DNA of 40,825 nt from an uncultured Lachnospiraceae bacterium (GCA_910576815.1 CAJTKA010000030.1:1-40825); one strand, 5' to 3'. Counted from the stretch's first letter, positions 18,547-28,065 are shown. Program-made: numbers and translations. Notes: a model not told the origin generated them from the letters alone.

Positions 18547-20412
18547 TCAGTTGGGGATCCGCAGCACCTGACCGATCTGCAGATCGTCGCTGCTAAGTCC
18601 ATTCAGCCGCTTGATGGCATCCACCGTCGTACCGAAACGGTTGGCCAACAGCCACAGCGTATCCCCGGATTTCACTGTATAGTTAAAGAATCCCGTGGGC
18701 TGCTCTGTAGGGATCTGCAAGATCTGCCCAATCTGTAAATTGTCACTCGTCAGGCCGTTCAAGCGCTTGATGGCATCCACCGACGTGCCGAAACGGTTGG
18801 CTAAAAGCCACAGTGTATCCCCCGATTTCACCGTATAGGAAAAAGAACTGCCGCCCGTGTCGGGTGTCGGGTTAGGATTCGGGGCCGGATTTGGATCCGG
18901 GTTTGGCACAGACACATTCTGCAAGATCCCCTGATAGGTCCTATAGAGCGCATTCCATGTGGCAGGCCCGACAATACCGTCAGCCACCAGCCCCATTCGC
19001 CTCTGAAAGGCAGTCACTGCCTGTTTTGTTCCGCCACCGAAAATTCCATCCTGCGTCACCTCCGGAATGTCGGCATAATATTCCGAGATGACATCCAGCA
19101 GATATTGCAGGGTGATCACATCCTGCCCTCTCGCCCCCTGGCGCAAAACGGCGGCAGGCGGTACGGTGCCGATCCCCAGATTCGTCCCTTCGCTGTTTAG
19201 TTCCGCAAGCTTTGTCACTGCCGTATAGAGGCTTGAAATCTTAAACCAGGTGGATTTTCCCACAACGCCGTCCACTGAAAGCCCGAAAATACTCTGGAAT
19301 TTCCTGACTGCTGCCCGCGTACTGTCCCCGAAGGTCCCAGGCGCATCCGTGATCGCCGGTATGGCAGAATAATTGCGCCTGATCCGCCCCAGCCAGGTCT
19401 GGATCGTCTGCACATCCAGTCCCGTGCTCCCGATTCGCAGCGGCGTTCCCGGATAGGAGGACAATTCATTGGTGATGATATTCGTCTCCACGATCTCCAC
19501 GTCATCGGGGTAATAGTAGCGCAGGATCCGCAGCGGCGAGTAGCCTTGATTGGCCAGGGTCACTGTCCCCCACTGGGACATTCCCCTGCAAGTCGTCGTA
19601 GTCCCGTTGCAAAAAGAAGTAAAGTATGGTGCTTCCTGTCCCTGTCTGCGGACGTACTCGTTGAAAATCTCATCCACGATCCTGTTTATGGATTCATAAG
19701 TAGGTCTGCCGTAGACGAAAGCCTGATCATAGGATGTACTGTTTGTGATGTCAAAAGGATAGCCTTTCGCCCGATACCACTCCGTATAGACGCGGTTTAG
19801 CGCAAACGTAATAATCGCGTAAATATTGGCCCGCAAAGCGTTTTCCGGCCATGTCGGATAAATCTCACTGCTGGCTACATTCTTCACATAATCAGGAAAC
19901 GATACCTGTACGTTGGAAGCGTAGGAATCCGGTGTCCCCAGATGGACCGTGATCGGGTTCGGAACGGCAACCTGTCTGAGCACCTGTGGAAATTCGCTGC
20001 TCTGGGAAAACCCTTCGGGCTCCCGCTCCCCCTCCATGGAGACTGCGGGCGCTTCCACCGTAATCTGCGTCTGTGTTTGTTCCCTCTGCTGCCCTTGCAT
20101 AGGCACAAGAACAAGCGGAAGGATCGCCGACTCACCGTCGAAGATCGGTATGTCTGAGACAGATACCGAATCAAATCCTTCCGCCTGTGCAAGCACATTA
20201 TAAGTAATATAAGGGGTTCCCGTAAAATTCTCGTTCTGTGAATAACTCTTGTCCATGGTCTCAAGGGCTACCCTTTTTGTCTCGCCGCTTTCGTCAGTCA
20301 CCAGTTCATAAATGCGGTTCTGCTCATCGTCTAAGACGCTCACCCGCACACCGGGCAGGGGCAACGCATCGTGCGCCGTTCTTGCCTGCATGGTCAGATA
20401 TCCGATCGCCAT
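18547..20412 (-). CDS. SpoIID-like, peptidoglycan-binding and LysM protein
   Basis: A 621-aa multidomain protein, probably acting on spore or cell-wall peptidoglycan. Seen in order: an N-terminal beta domain (about 1-105); a SpoIID/LytB-like domain (about 150-315) with VASSEIYPTWPENALRA holding the candidate catalytic Glu, and CRGMSQWGTVTLANQGYS; two peptidoglycan-binding domains (about 325-400 with GSTGLDVQTIQTWLG, and about 425-495 with GARGQDVITLQYLLD); a Pro/Asn linker; and two nearly identical LysM domains (about 523-567 and 577-621, YTVKSGDTLWLLANRFGT). There is no signal peptide, which suggests mother-cell synthesis rather than Sec export. The ATG follows GGAGGAGAA. The domain combination is consistent with a sporulation cortex or coat protein. 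Confidence 0.82.
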   Translation of the reverse strand: MAIGYLTMQARTAHDALPLPGVRVSVLDDEQNRIYELVTDESGETKRVALETMDKSYSQNENFTGTPYITYNVLAQAEGFDSVSVSDIPIFDGESAILPLVLVPMQGQQREQTQTQITVEAPAVSMEGEREPEGFSQSSEFPQVLRQVAVPNPITVHLGTPDSYASNVQVSFPDYVKNVASSEIYPTWPENALRANIYAIITFALNRVYTEWYRAKGYPFDITNSTSYDQAFVYGRPTYESINRIVDEIFNEYVRRQGQEAPYFTSFCNGTTTTCRGMSQWGTVTLANQGYSPLRILRYYYPDDVEIVETNIITNELSSYPGTPLRIGSTGLDVQTIQTWLGRIRRNYSAIPAITDAPGTFGDSTRAAVRKFQSIFGLSVDGVVGKSTWFKISSLYTAVTKLAELNSEGTNLGIGTVPPAAVLRQGARGQDVITLQYLLDVISEYYADIPEVTQDGIFGGGTKQAVTAFQRRMGLVADGIVGPATWNALYRTYQGILQNVSVPNPDPNPAPNPNPTPDTGGSSFSYTVKSGDTLWLLANRFGTSVDAIKRLNGLTSDNLQIGQILQIPTEQPTGFFNYTVKSGDTLWLLANRFGTTVDAIKRLNGLSSDDLQIGQVLRIPN

Positions 20413-20490
20413 ACTCTATTCTCCTCCATAGCCGTTTTTCGATAAAATCCTATGCTATAGAGTATGCAACGTCCTCACTTCTGACTCTGC

Positions 20491-21513
20491 TTACCGAATC
20501 CCGATCTCCGTATCCGACTCGGTGACATGGCTGTGTGTCTTGATATAGTCCACGATTTCATCCAGTTTCGTGAACGCCAGGCCCACATAGCTGTCCGCGC
20601 AGCCGTAGTAGAGCGCGATCTTGCCGCTCTCGGAATCGTGGATGGTCGCGCAGGGGAAGCACACGTTAGGCACAAAGCCTCTCTCCTCATACCACTCCTC
20701 GGGCGTAAGCAGGAAGTTCTCACAGCGATAAAGCACCTTGGAAGGATTGTCGATATCGAGGATCGCACCGCCGATGGAGTAAACGAAACCGTTGCAGGTG
20801 CCCGACACGCCGTGGTAGAATAAAAGCCACCCTTCCGTGGTCTCAATGGGCGCTGCGCCGCCGCCGATCTTGACGGACTCCCACCACTCACTGCTCCTGC
20901 CCATGACATGCCTGTGTTTTCCCCAGTACACCATGTCAGGACTCTCGCTCAAGAAGATATCGCCAAAAGGCGTATGCCCAGAATCCGAAGGACGGCTAAG
21001 AAGCATATACTTGCCGTTTATCTTTCTGGGGAAAAGCACCGCATTCCTGTTAAAAGGAATGAAAGGGTTCTCGATTCTTGTAAAAGTCTTAAAATCGGTG
21101 GTCTTTGCCATACCGATGGAAGCGCCGTAAAAGTCCTGGCACCAGATGATGTAGTAGGTATCCTCCACCTTTACCAGGCGGGGATCGTAAGCATAAACAG
21201 GCATAAAGTCATTGCCCTGCTCATCCTTAAAAGGAATCTTCTCCTTTTCAAACTCCCAACGAATCGCATCTTTGCTGTGGCCAAGATAAATATATGGAAT
21301 ACCGTTTGTCTGCTCGCCGCGGAATACGCCGATGAACTCGTCGCCGTAAGGCATTACGGCACTGTTAAAGATCCTGGCAACCCCCTCCACGGGATTTCTG
21401 CCGATGATCGGATTCTCCTTGTAACGCCAAATCGGCGCACCCACCAGGTTTGCGGGCTTCTCCTGCCAGGGTACGTTCTTTACCGCAGGGCTTATCATTT
21501 TTACTTCACTCAT
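20491..21513 (-). CDS. GH130 beta-1,4-mannooligosaccharide phosphorylase (GH130_2 type)
   Basis: A 340-aa five-bladed beta-propeller glycoside phosphorylase. Seen: GVARIFNSAVMPYGDEFIGVFRGE at about 44-67, AYDPRLVKVEDTYYI with the candidate acid Asp110, NRNAVLFPRKINGKYMLLSRPSD, and GGGAAPIETTEGWLLFYHGV. Length (about 340) and the AYDPRL context fit the shorter GH130_2 enzymes that release mannose-1-phosphate from the non-reducing end of beta-1,4-mannooligosaccharides. Last gene of the epimerase-GH130-GH130 operon, 63 nt after the previous gene, with an AAGGAGAG site. Exact chain-length preference cannot be read from sequence. Confidence 0.88.
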   Translation of the reverse strand: MSEVKMISPAVKNVPWQEKPANLVGAPIWRYKENPIIGRNPVEGVARIFNSAVMPYGDEFIGVFRGEQTNGIPYIYLGHSKDAIRWEFEKEKIPFKDEQGNDFMPVYAYDPRLVKVEDTYYIIWCQDFYGASIGMAKTTDFKTFTRIENPFIPFNRNAVLFPRKINGKYMLLSRPSDSGHTPFGDIFLSESPDMVYWGKHRHVMGRSSEWWESVKIGGGAAPIETTEGWLLFYHGVSGTCNGFVYSIGGAILDIDNPSKVLYRCENFLLTPEEWYEERGFVPNVCFPCATIHDSESGKIALYYGCADSYVGLAFTKLDEIVDYIKTHSHVTESDTEIGIR

Positions 21514-21576
21514 GTCTGCTCTCTCCTTTTCTCATTTCCTTATTTGAATCATGATAAAGCGCATTTTGTCCGTTCC

Positions 21577-22749
21577 TTATTGTTTGCTCAAAAACTCTAA
21601 GTTCTTTTCGATCAGGCCGCATCTTTGCGCCACACACTCCACAGAGCGGTAAGGGTCTAACGGCGTGTTGAAGACATAATCCTTCAGCTTGTCGATCGTC
21701 GTTGCCGCCACGTGCATCCTGGTGTCGCTGGCCGCATAGTAAATATAAACTTCACCGTTATCCTTCGCGATGGCACCGTTTGTGAACACCACGTTCGACA
21801 CATCGCCCACACGCTCCCAATTCCTGGGCCCGATCAGCATCCCCGAAGGCTCCGCGATCACCTTGGACGGGTCATTTAAGTCTGTGGCAAACGCATAAAT
21901 CACGTAACGCAGTCCTGCCGCCGTATTTCTCACGCCATGGGCAATGTGAATCCAGCCCTTATCGGTCTTGATGGGCGGTGCGCCCGCGCCGTTCTTCGCC
22001 TCAGTGATGGTGTGGTATCTGCGGATGGAGGTCATCTTCTCCTCATCGACCACCGCATGAGTGATGTCGTCGCAAAGGCCAAAGCCGATACCGCCGCCCG
22101 ACCCGGTCTCGATGAAATCATCCATCGGTCTGGTATAAAAAGCATACTTGCCATCCACAAACTCCGGATGCAGCACTACATTCCTCTGCTGAGGGGAGCG
22201 CTTCGTCACCAGATTGGGCAGTCTCTCCCAATTCTTTAAGTCCTTCGTGCGCACGATGCCTGCCGCCGCCACCGCCGCAGACAGGTCATTGACCGTGGTA
22301 TCCTTGCTCTCGGAGCAGAACACGCCGTAAATGTAGCCGTCCTCATGCTTGGTCAGCCGCATATCGTAGACATTCGTCTCCTCCGGACAGGTATCCGGCA
22401 GTAAGATCGGGTAATCCCAGAATTTGAAACCGTCGATCCCGTTATCGCTCTCCGCCACGCCAAAGAACGATTTTCTGTCGTTGCCCTCGATCCTCGCCAC
22501 CAGATAGTATTTTCCATTCAATTCGATGGCACCCGAGTTCATCACCGCGTTGACGCCCAGCCGCTCCATAAAATAAGGATTCGTCTCCGGGTTCAAGTCA
22601 TACCGCCAGGTCAGCGGGATGTGCTCGCGCGTCAAAACAGGGTACTGATAGCGGTCATAAATTCCATTATAATCGTCGAACTTGACATTTTTTCTCTCAA
22701 TCAGCTTATTATACTTCTCTAATTCCACATAATACCGTTCGTGCAGCAT
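21577..22749 (-). CDS. GH130 4-O-beta-mannosylglucose phosphorylase (GH130_1 type)
   Basis: A 390-aa GH130 enzyme. Seen: NAVMNSGAIELNGKYYLVARIEG at about 67-89, NVYDMRLTKHEDGYIYGVFCSES with the candidate acid Asp129, and GAGAPPIKTDKGWIHIAHGV. The longer chain and the N-terminal helical extension (HERYYVELEKYNKLIERKN) match GH130_1 mannosylglucose phosphorylases, which convert mannosyl-glucose and phosphate into mannose-1-phosphate and glucose. The start at 22749 follows a GGAAGGAG-rich run; upstream codons to 22824 are low-complexity and rejected. Position after the 2-epimerase, which makes its substrate, supports the assignment. Confidence 0.9.
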   Translation of the reverse strand: MLHERYYVELEKYNKLIERKNVKFDDYNGIYDRYQYPVLTREHIPLTWRYDLNPETNPYFMERLGVNAVMNSGAIELNGKYYLVARIEGNDRKSFFGVAESDNGIDGFKFWDYPILLPDTCPEETNVYDMRLTKHEDGYIYGVFCSESKDTTVNDLSAAVAAAGIVRTKDLKNWERLPNLVTKRSPQQRNVVLHPEFVDGKYAFYTRPMDDFIETGSGGGIGFGLCDDITHAVVDEEKMTSIRRYHTITEAKNGAGAPPIKTDKGWIHIAHGVRNTAAGLRYVIYAFATDLNDPSKVIAEPSGMLIGPRNWERVGDVSNVVFTNGAIAKDNGEVYIYYAASDTRMHVAATTIDKLKDYVFNTPLDPYRSVECVAQRCGLIEKNLEFLSKQ

Positions 22750-22859
22750 TTCCTTTTTCTCCTTCCTTTTCTTTTCCCTTTTTTTGCGGAGCGAAAGCGC
22801 GGTGACGCAGCCAGTCATGCCCACTCACGCGTCCGCCTTACTCAGCTTCATAGACTCAC

Positions 22860-24029
22860 CTAGTTTATTCCTCTGCGAATGACCTCCAGACACATTCTCC
22901 CATTATGGTACGGGCACTTCCACGGCTCCACGATCGGCTCGCCGCTCACCGCTTTTCCTTCTTTATTCACATCCCAGAACCACTCGGAACCGGGCCTTTT
23001 ATCGATCACATACTCGTTGATAAACGCCCACTCAGCCCTGGCCGCCTCCAGATACTCTTTATGTTCCGGCGCAAGCTGATACCCGTTCAAGAAACCCACC
23101 ACCGTCTCCGCCTGTACCCACCAGATACGGTTTTCGTCCACCACGCCCTTTTCGCACTCATTGGCGAGTGAGCGGCCATCAAAGGCTACCTTATAGACTT
23201 GACCGGTTAAGTCAAGAATAATCGGCAGCATCTTTTCCTCGTATGCTTTATCTCCCAAAACATCGGTCCCACGTCTGATCAGCCATGCCGTCTCGATATC
23301 GTGACCGTAGGAATGCAGGTCAATGATGGGATTCATTTCTCTGTCAAAAAATACTTCCTGTCTGTGCAGAGCAGGATTATAAATCTTATCCGCGATGGTA
23401 TCCAGGATCCAGAACAGCCTCTGTTTCACGGCAGCATCACCGCTCACGCGATACAGTTCCGTATAAGCTTCAAATACATGAAGCAGGGTATTCATGGTCT
23501 TGTCTGCAATCACGCCGTTTTCGGAAAGCTTATCGTTCTCGATCTCCTGAAAGTCTCTGTCAAACGCTTCCTTATAGCCGATCTCATCCATGCAGCGCTC
23601 CTCAATGATGTGAAAGAGCTCCAGCGCCAGCTGTAAGGCGCTCTCATCCTTCGACGCATCATAATAAGAAGATAAGGCATAGATGGAAAACGCCTGATTA
23701 TAAGTGTGCTTGGTGGTATCCTCCGGCGTACCGTCATATTTCACCGACCAGTAAACGCCGCCCTTCTCGTGATCCACACAATACTTTTGCATAAATTCGT
23801 AGCCGTGCTTTGCCTCGGCAAGCAGCGACTCGTCCTGCAACGTCAAATAAGCGTTTGCAAAAAACCAGGTAATGCGGCTGTTTAAGATGCAGCCCTTCAC
23901 CGCCTTTTCATCGACCCTTAAATCGTGATCCATGTAGCCGAAATAACCGCCGTTTTTATCATCCCGCAGCTTCTTCCAAAACGGGATGATGCAGTCTGTC
24001 AGGTGCTGTCTGACCTCTTCCACCATCAT
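22860..24029 (-). CDS. AGE-family disaccharide 2-epimerase (mannobiose/cellobiose 2-epimerase)
   Basis: A 389-aa (alpha/alpha)6-barrel epimerase of the N-acylglucosamine/cellobiose 2-epimerase family. Seen: ITWFFANAYLTL, KHTYNQAFSIYALSSYY, the conserved SYGHDIETAWLIRRG with a candidate catalytic His, WWVQAETVVGFLNGY, and PYHNGRMCLEVIRR with the C-terminal His. It converts beta-1,4-mannobiose to mannosyl-glucose, feeding the GH130_1 enzyme. The start at 24029 follows GAGGAG; the 3' part of its leader (GCTTCGGAATGAGGA) matches the last bases of the structured leader family, but the hairpins are absent. First gene of the three-gene operon with its own promoter and operator. Confidence 0.9.
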   Translation of the reverse strand: MMVEEVRQHLTDCIIPFWKKLRDDKNGGYFGYMDHDLRVDEKAVKGCILNSRITWFFANAYLTLQDESLLAEAKHGYEFMQKYCVDHEKGGVYWSVKYDGTPEDTTKHTYNQAFSIYALSSYYDASKDESALQLALELFHIIEERCMDEIGYKEAFDRDFQEIENDKLSENGVIADKTMNTLLHVFEAYTELYRVSGDAAVKQRLFWILDTIADKIYNPALHRQEVFFDREMNPIIDLHSYGHDIETAWLIRRGTDVLGDKAYEEKMLPIILDLTGQVYKVAFDGRSLANECEKGVVDENRIWWVQAETVVGFLNGYQLAPEHKEYLEAARAEWAFINEYVIDKRPGSEWFWDVNKEGKAVSGEPIVEPWKCPYHNGRMCLEVIRRGIN

Positions 24030-24125
24030 GATCTCTCTCCTCATTCCGAAGCGTTCTTTGCTTCCATTTCTGTAATAATTTCGCCCGTTCCAGCTTAATA
24101 TTTAGCTTAAAACGAGCGAAATAAC

Positions 24126-24168
24126 TTAACTGTTAATTAAATTATAAAGTAAATTTTCTTAATGTCAA
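24126..24168 (-). promoter_or_regulatory. Promoter and operator-like site of the epimerase-GH130 operon
   Basis: Minus-strand TTGACA (24163-24168), 16-bp spacer, TATAAT (24141-24146). Directly downstream, TTAACTGTTAA (24126-24136) with flanking TTAATTTA resembles the operator next to the lacI promoter. Minus-strand TATAATTTAA is shared exactly by both promoters. Confidence 0.78.
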
Positions 24169-24246
24169 CCACCTTTTACAAAAACAGCATCTTTACTTAA
24201 TTAAAAATTATTTTTTGTATACTTTTACCATACTCATAAGTTACCC

Positions 24247-24300
24247 ATGCAGAGAATGCCGCTTTCTAGGCATTCTCTTAGGTGAAACTTAGAAGTTCTC
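24247..24300. repeat. Repeat family 2, partial copy F, with terminator-like hairpin
   Basis: AGAGAATGCC (24251-24260) and GGCATTCTCT (24269-24278) form a perfect 10-bp hairpin, followed by GGTGAAACTTAGAAGTTCT. The sequence matches the copies at 29005 and 40729 but lacks their closing arms. It lies between the permease gene stop and the epimerase promoter. The adjacent 24301-24345 holds the unrelated GC-rich sequence CGAGCCTGCGAAGCAGCGCTCG. Confidence 0.65.
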
Positions 24301-24358
24301 CGCGAAATGCCGAGCCTGCGAAGCAGCGCTCGTGAAGTTAATTACGCAGGAATTTACT

Positions 24359-25207
24359 TCAGCCTTTGACAGACCCGGCTGTCATGCCGTTGTAAATCTG
24401 CTTCTGGAAGAGAATGAACACGATCAGCGCCGGCAGAAGGGAGATGATCACGCCCGCACAGATCAGGTTATATTTACTTCCCAGCGGACCGACAAAGGTG
24501 TAAAGGCTGGTCGCCACGGTGGGCAGCTGCTTCTTATTCTGTAAGTACAGGTTCGCGCAGTAATACTCATTGTAAGTACCCACGCCCTTCAGAATACACG
24601 ATGTCACAATCGCCGGTTTCAGCAGAGGCAGAAGGATCTTATGATAAATCGTAAAGTAAGACGCCCCGTCAATGATCGCCGACTCGTCTAACGACACACT
24701 GATATTCTCAAAAAACTGGATGTAAATATAAATCGCAATCACATCCGTGCCGCACATCATAATGATATAGCCGTACAGGGTATTAATAAAGTTCAAAGAG
24801 TCCATAATCCCGTACACCGCAACCTGCATGGCAACACCGGGAAGCAGTGTGGCAAAGAGGAACAGGTTCCGGATCAGCCCGTTACCCGGGAACTTAAAAC
24901 GGTTCAGCACATAGGCGAGAGAGGTTCCCACCAGCACCGATACGGTCAGCACTGCCACAAGAATGATCAGGGAATTGACAAACGCCTTACCCATGTTCGC
25001 CCTGTCAAAGGACTGCAGAAAGTTGTTAAAATTCAGCCAGCTTTCAGGCAATGTCATCACATTCGTATTTTGGTATTCCTCCTCTGTCTTAAACGCCGTG
25101 ATCACACAGGAAACCACGGGCAGCACTGCCACAAAGGAGAAAAACACCAGCGATAAATACTTTAAAACACTCACCAAATAATGTCCGATTTTCTGTAATA
25201 CCGTCAT
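24359..25207 (-). CDS. Carbohydrate ABC transporter permease (MalG/MsmG type)
   Basis: A 282-aa binding-protein-dependent permease with six predicted membrane helices. Seen: VAVLPVVSCVITAFKT near the N-terminus, and the EAA loop around SLDESAIIDGASYFTIYHKILLPLLKPAIVT, which contacts the ATPase. The C-terminal QKQIYNGMTAGSVKG is the standard end of this subgroup. It abuts the upstream permease as TAA-ATG. It completes the importer with the binding protein; no ATPase gene is present here, so a shared MsmK-type ATPase is expected elsewhere. Substrate inferred from neighbours as mannooligosaccharides. Confidence 0.9.
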   Translation of the reverse strand: MTVLQKIGHYLVSVLKYLSLVFFSFVAVLPVVSCVITAFKTEEEYQNTNVMTLPESWLNFNNFLQSFDRANMGKAFVNSLIILVAVLTVSVLVGTSLAYVLNRFKFPGNGLIRNLFLFATLLPGVAMQVAVYGIMDSLNFINTLYGYIIMMCGTDVIAIYIYIQFFENISVSLDESAIIDGASYFTIYHKILLPLLKPAIVTSCILKGVGTYNEYYCANLYLQNKKQLPTVATSLYTFVGPLGSKYNLICAGVIISLLPALIVFILFQKQIYNGMTAGSVKG

Positions 25208-26209
25208 TTATCTGCCCGCCTTTCTAGCCGCGTATTTCGCAAGCTGTTTTTCACGCTTTTTCGCCGCGCCGAAATCCTCATCCTCCGCGTTTCTGAACAC
25301 GTACTTAAAGAAAAGCTTCTGTAAAATCGTCGCCGCAAAAATGATCAAAAGCAGCACCACCGCCATGGCCGATGCCAGTCCGACCTTCTGCTGGGTGTGA
25401 GCGATCTCGTTCATGACCACGAAGTAAGTACCCGTTCCGTTCGCGCCGCTGGTGATAACATAAGGCGGTTCGAATGCGCTCAAGGAACCTGTGATCGACA
25501 GGATCACATTCAGCGTCACGATCGTCTTGATGCTCGGCAGGATGATGTACCGAAACTGCTGTAAACGGTTGGCACCGTCAAGCATCGCCGCCTCGTAAAG
25601 TTCGGAATCCACCGACATGATCGCGCCGATAAAGAGCACCATGTTCTGCCCGAAATACCGCCACACAGACGTACCCACGAGGGATATATTGTTAATCCTC
25701 TGATCTTTTAACCAATAGGGAAGATTGTCTAATTGAAAACCGCACCACTGGAGCACCGTATCAAACACAAAGCCCCTGGTGTAGAAAAACTTGAATATAA
25801 AACCAATGGCAATACCGTTGATCAGATAAGGGAAAAACATAAATCCCTTAAAAAGATTGCCTCCCTTTACCTTGAAACTTAAGACCGTAGCGAGATACAG
25901 CGCCAGTGCAAGCTGCACCACGGAACCGCCCATGTAATACAGGCTCAGCTTGAGCGCACCGAAACAGTCTTTTCTGCTGAACACACTGGCGTAATTCTTC
26001 CAGCCCACAAAGGTTCTCTTGCCCAAATATTTCATCTTATAAAAACTGAAACCGACCATCTCCCCGAACGGAAGATAAGTAAATGTAAATAACAGAGCCA
26101 ACGGAATGATCATAAACGCTACAATGATGATGACCTGCTGACCCTTTCTGCTTCTTGCCCACTTCAGGAATCCCTTATTGTCTCCCGCCGTATTTACCCG
26201 TGCCGCCAT
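25208..26209 (-). CDS. Carbohydrate ABC transporter permease (MalF/MsmF type)
   Basis: A 333-aa permease with about six membrane helices. Seen: RKGQQVIIIVAFMIIPLALLF at the start, GEMVGFSFYKMKYLGKRTFVG, the EAA loop around ELYEAAMLDGANRLQQFRYIILPSIKTIV, and a Lys/Arg-rich C-terminal tail (AKKREKQLAKYAARKAGR). The ATG follows GGAGGG. It lies 113 bp downstream of the binding-protein gene, past a hairpin, and directly before the second permease. Forms the membrane pore of the sugar importer. Confidence 0.9.
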   Translation of the reverse strand: MAARVNTAGDNKGFLKWARSRKGQQVIIIVAFMIIPLALLFTFTYLPFGEMVGFSFYKMKYLGKRTFVGWKNYASVFSRKDCFGALKLSLYYMGGSVVQLALALYLATVLSFKVKGGNLFKGFMFFPYLINGIAIGFIFKFFYTRGFVFDTVLQWCGFQLDNLPYWLKDQRINNISLVGTSVWRYFGQNMVLFIGAIMSVDSELYEAAMLDGANRLQQFRYIILPSIKTIVTLNVILSITGSLSAFEPPYVITSGANGTGTYFVVMNEIAHTQQKVGLASAMAVVLLLIIFAATILQKLFFKYVFRNAEDEDFGAAKKREKQLAKYAARKAGR

Positions 26210-26229
26210 ATGCTACCCTCCTGATAATT

Positions 26230-26268
26230 GAGGGCTGCCACTTGTTTGTTTTTCCTGTGCCAGCCCTC
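26230..26268 (-). terminator. Intra-operon hairpin between binding protein and permeases
   Basis: GAGGGCTG (26230-26237) pairs with CAGCCCTC (26261-26268). On the minus strand no strong T-run follows, so it more likely slows 3' decay or partly terminates. Such elements often give the binding protein a higher level than the permeases. Confidence 0.55.
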
Positions 26269-26322
26269 CTGTTTACCATTTAAAACTTATCATTTTTGAT
26301 TAAAAATTTCCTAATCGCTTTC

Positions 26323-27777
26323 TTAGTAAGTAACCTCGATGCTGCACGCCTCCTGTGCCAGATTCCACGCCTGCGTCCAGTCAGCCATGATATCATCGAA
26401 GGACTCAGAGCCTGTAGCAGCCGCCTCAACGATTCTCTGTACCTTTGCATCGCCGCCTGCGTTGAAGGAAAGCTCGGACTCAGAGTTCATCTCGTTCATG
26501 AAGTCCTCCTCGCCCGCAAGAGCAGTTACGTTGTTCACGATGTTTACACCGTCAAATACGAAGGATGTGGGAGCGTTCTTGGAAATCGGGTAGCCGCCTT
26601 CTAAATCGCACCAGCCGGAATCCTCAACCATCCACTTAACGAATACCATTGCCGCCGTCTTGTTATCGTCAGAAGCGTTTGCATTGATGCCGTAGCAGTA
26701 GTCAGGACCTGCCGTTGCATACTGCTTACCGTTTACAGTGATTGGGAAAGGCATGTAACCGATATCGTCCGGGTTGCTGCCCGCCGCCTTCATCTGTGCG
26801 ATCGCCCAGGAGCCGAGCACCATGGTGCCGATCTCGCCGTTGTTGATCATGGGCTTACATCCCTCCCAGTCGGTAGTGGTGTAGTCATCCTCAATCAAGC
26901 CCTTTTCCACAGCGTCAAACAGAATCTTGTACAGAGCGTATGCGCCCGTGCCATCGCCGCTATCCTTGAAAGGCTCCGCAGTGTGCACAAATTTCTGGTT
27001 TAACCAAGTCTCGTCGCCAGTAGTGATTGCACCGAGATAAGCATCCCACTGACCGCCCATCGTCCAGCCTGCCGCATAGTTGGTGTAAAGCGGAATCGCG
27101 TCGGTATTGTCCTTGATCGCCTGCAGAGCCGCAATGAACTCATCAGGTGTCTTGGGAAGTGTAGTCACACCTGCGTCAGCAAATACCTTCTTATTATAAA
27201 GAACACCCTGCGCATTACCCATGTAGCCGATACCGTAGCACAGATCGCCGTTCTTCCACTGATCCGCAAAGTTTACAAGCTCGCTCATCTCAGCCACGCT
27301 GCCGTAAGGAACAAAGTATGTAGGAAGCTCAGCCGCATCCACTGCAGGGATGAACATCACGTCGCCCCAGTCTCCAGAAGAAAGGCGAAGCAGGGAATCT
27401 TCCTGATAATCGGTAATACCCTCGGTCTCAACCGTGATGTTGGGATATACTTCATTAAATCTGGAAACCAGATCCGCCATCAGGCCGTCCTCTTCACGGT
27501 CGGTCTTGTGATGGATGAACTTGATCGTGGTCGTCAGGTCCTTATAGTCCTGACCAAGATTGATGGATGCATAGGTAACACTTTCTGCCGCTGCGGGAGC
27601 CTCTTCCTCTGCGCTGTCATCCGCCGCGCTGTCTGCCGTGTCATCTGCTACGGGCGTCTCATCCGCTTCCGCTGCAGGTGCAGCAGGTGTGGTTTCTGCA
27701 CTGTCACCGCCGCAGGCTGCCAGCGATAAGGTCATTGCCGCTGTCAAAGTTACCGCTAAAACCTTTTTCAGTTTCAT
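26323..27777 (-). CDS. Carbohydrate ABC transporter substrate-binding lipoprotein
   Basis: A 484-aa extracellular solute-binding protein family 1 member. Seen: a lipoprotein signal peptide MKLKKVLAV...TLSLAAC with lipobox LAAC (Cys at about 22), an acidic Ala/Glu/Asp linker (about 23-65) tethering it to the membrane, then a typical type 1 fold with TIKFIHHKTDREEDGLMADL, DVMFIPAVDAAELPTYF, GVLYNKKVFADAGV and GTMVLGSWAIAQMK. It would capture mannooligosaccharides outside the cell for the two permeases. First gene of the importer operon; the ATG follows AAAGGAGG. Confidence 0.92.
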   Translation of the reverse strand: MKLKKVLAVTLTAAMTLSLAACGGDSAETTPAAPAAEADETPVADDTADSAADDSAEEEAPAAAESVTYASINLGQDYKDLTTTIKFIHHKTDREEDGLMADLVSRFNEVYPNITVETEGITDYQEDSLLRLSSGDWGDVMFIPAVDAAELPTYFVPYGSVAEMSELVNFADQWKNGDLCYGIGYMGNAQGVLYNKKVFADAGVTTLPKTPDEFIAALQAIKDNTDAIPLYTNYAAGWTMGGQWDAYLGAITTGDETWLNQKFVHTAEPFKDSGDGTGAYALYKILFDAVEKGLIEDDYTTTDWEGCKPMINNGEIGTMVLGSWAIAQMKAAGSNPDDIGYMPFPITVNGKQYATAGPDYCYGINANASDDNKTAAMVFVKWMVEDSGWCDLEGGYPISKNAPTSFVFDGVNIVNNVTALAGEEDFMNEMNSESELSFNAGGDAKVQRIVEAAATGSESFDDIMADWTQAWNLAQEACSIEVTY

Positions 27778-27824
27778 AATAAGTATCCTCCTTTGATGAT
27801 GTATGTTTTGCTAATAATTTTACC

Positions 27825-27868
27825 TAAAAATCAAGTTAATTTATTAGCCTTAATCTTAGTATAGTCAA
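27825..27868 (-). promoter_or_regulatory. Promoter and operator-like region of the importer operon
   Basis: Minus-strand TTGACT (27863-27868), 16-bp spacer, TAATAA (27841-27846), followed by AAATTAACTTGATTTTT, which resembles the AAGTTGATTACTTAAA operator at lacI. The 27869-28065 interval between this promoter and the divergent araC start is AT-rich and probably holds the AraC sites and the araC promoter; no clear boxes were assigned. Confidence 0.6.
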
Positions 27869-28065
27869 CTTAATTTTTTAATCATCACCCTTCTTTGCGT
27901 TTTGTATATCATTGTTGCTTTATTTACTTTTTTCCATATTTTATACAATTTAGCTTATTTAATTTTGTGCGTTATGGCAATAGATTAATTCATTTTCCTT
28001 ATATTAAACTAAATGTATGGGTAAGTATTTAGCTAATATTTAAGCAGCTTAGAAAGGGCGCACTT

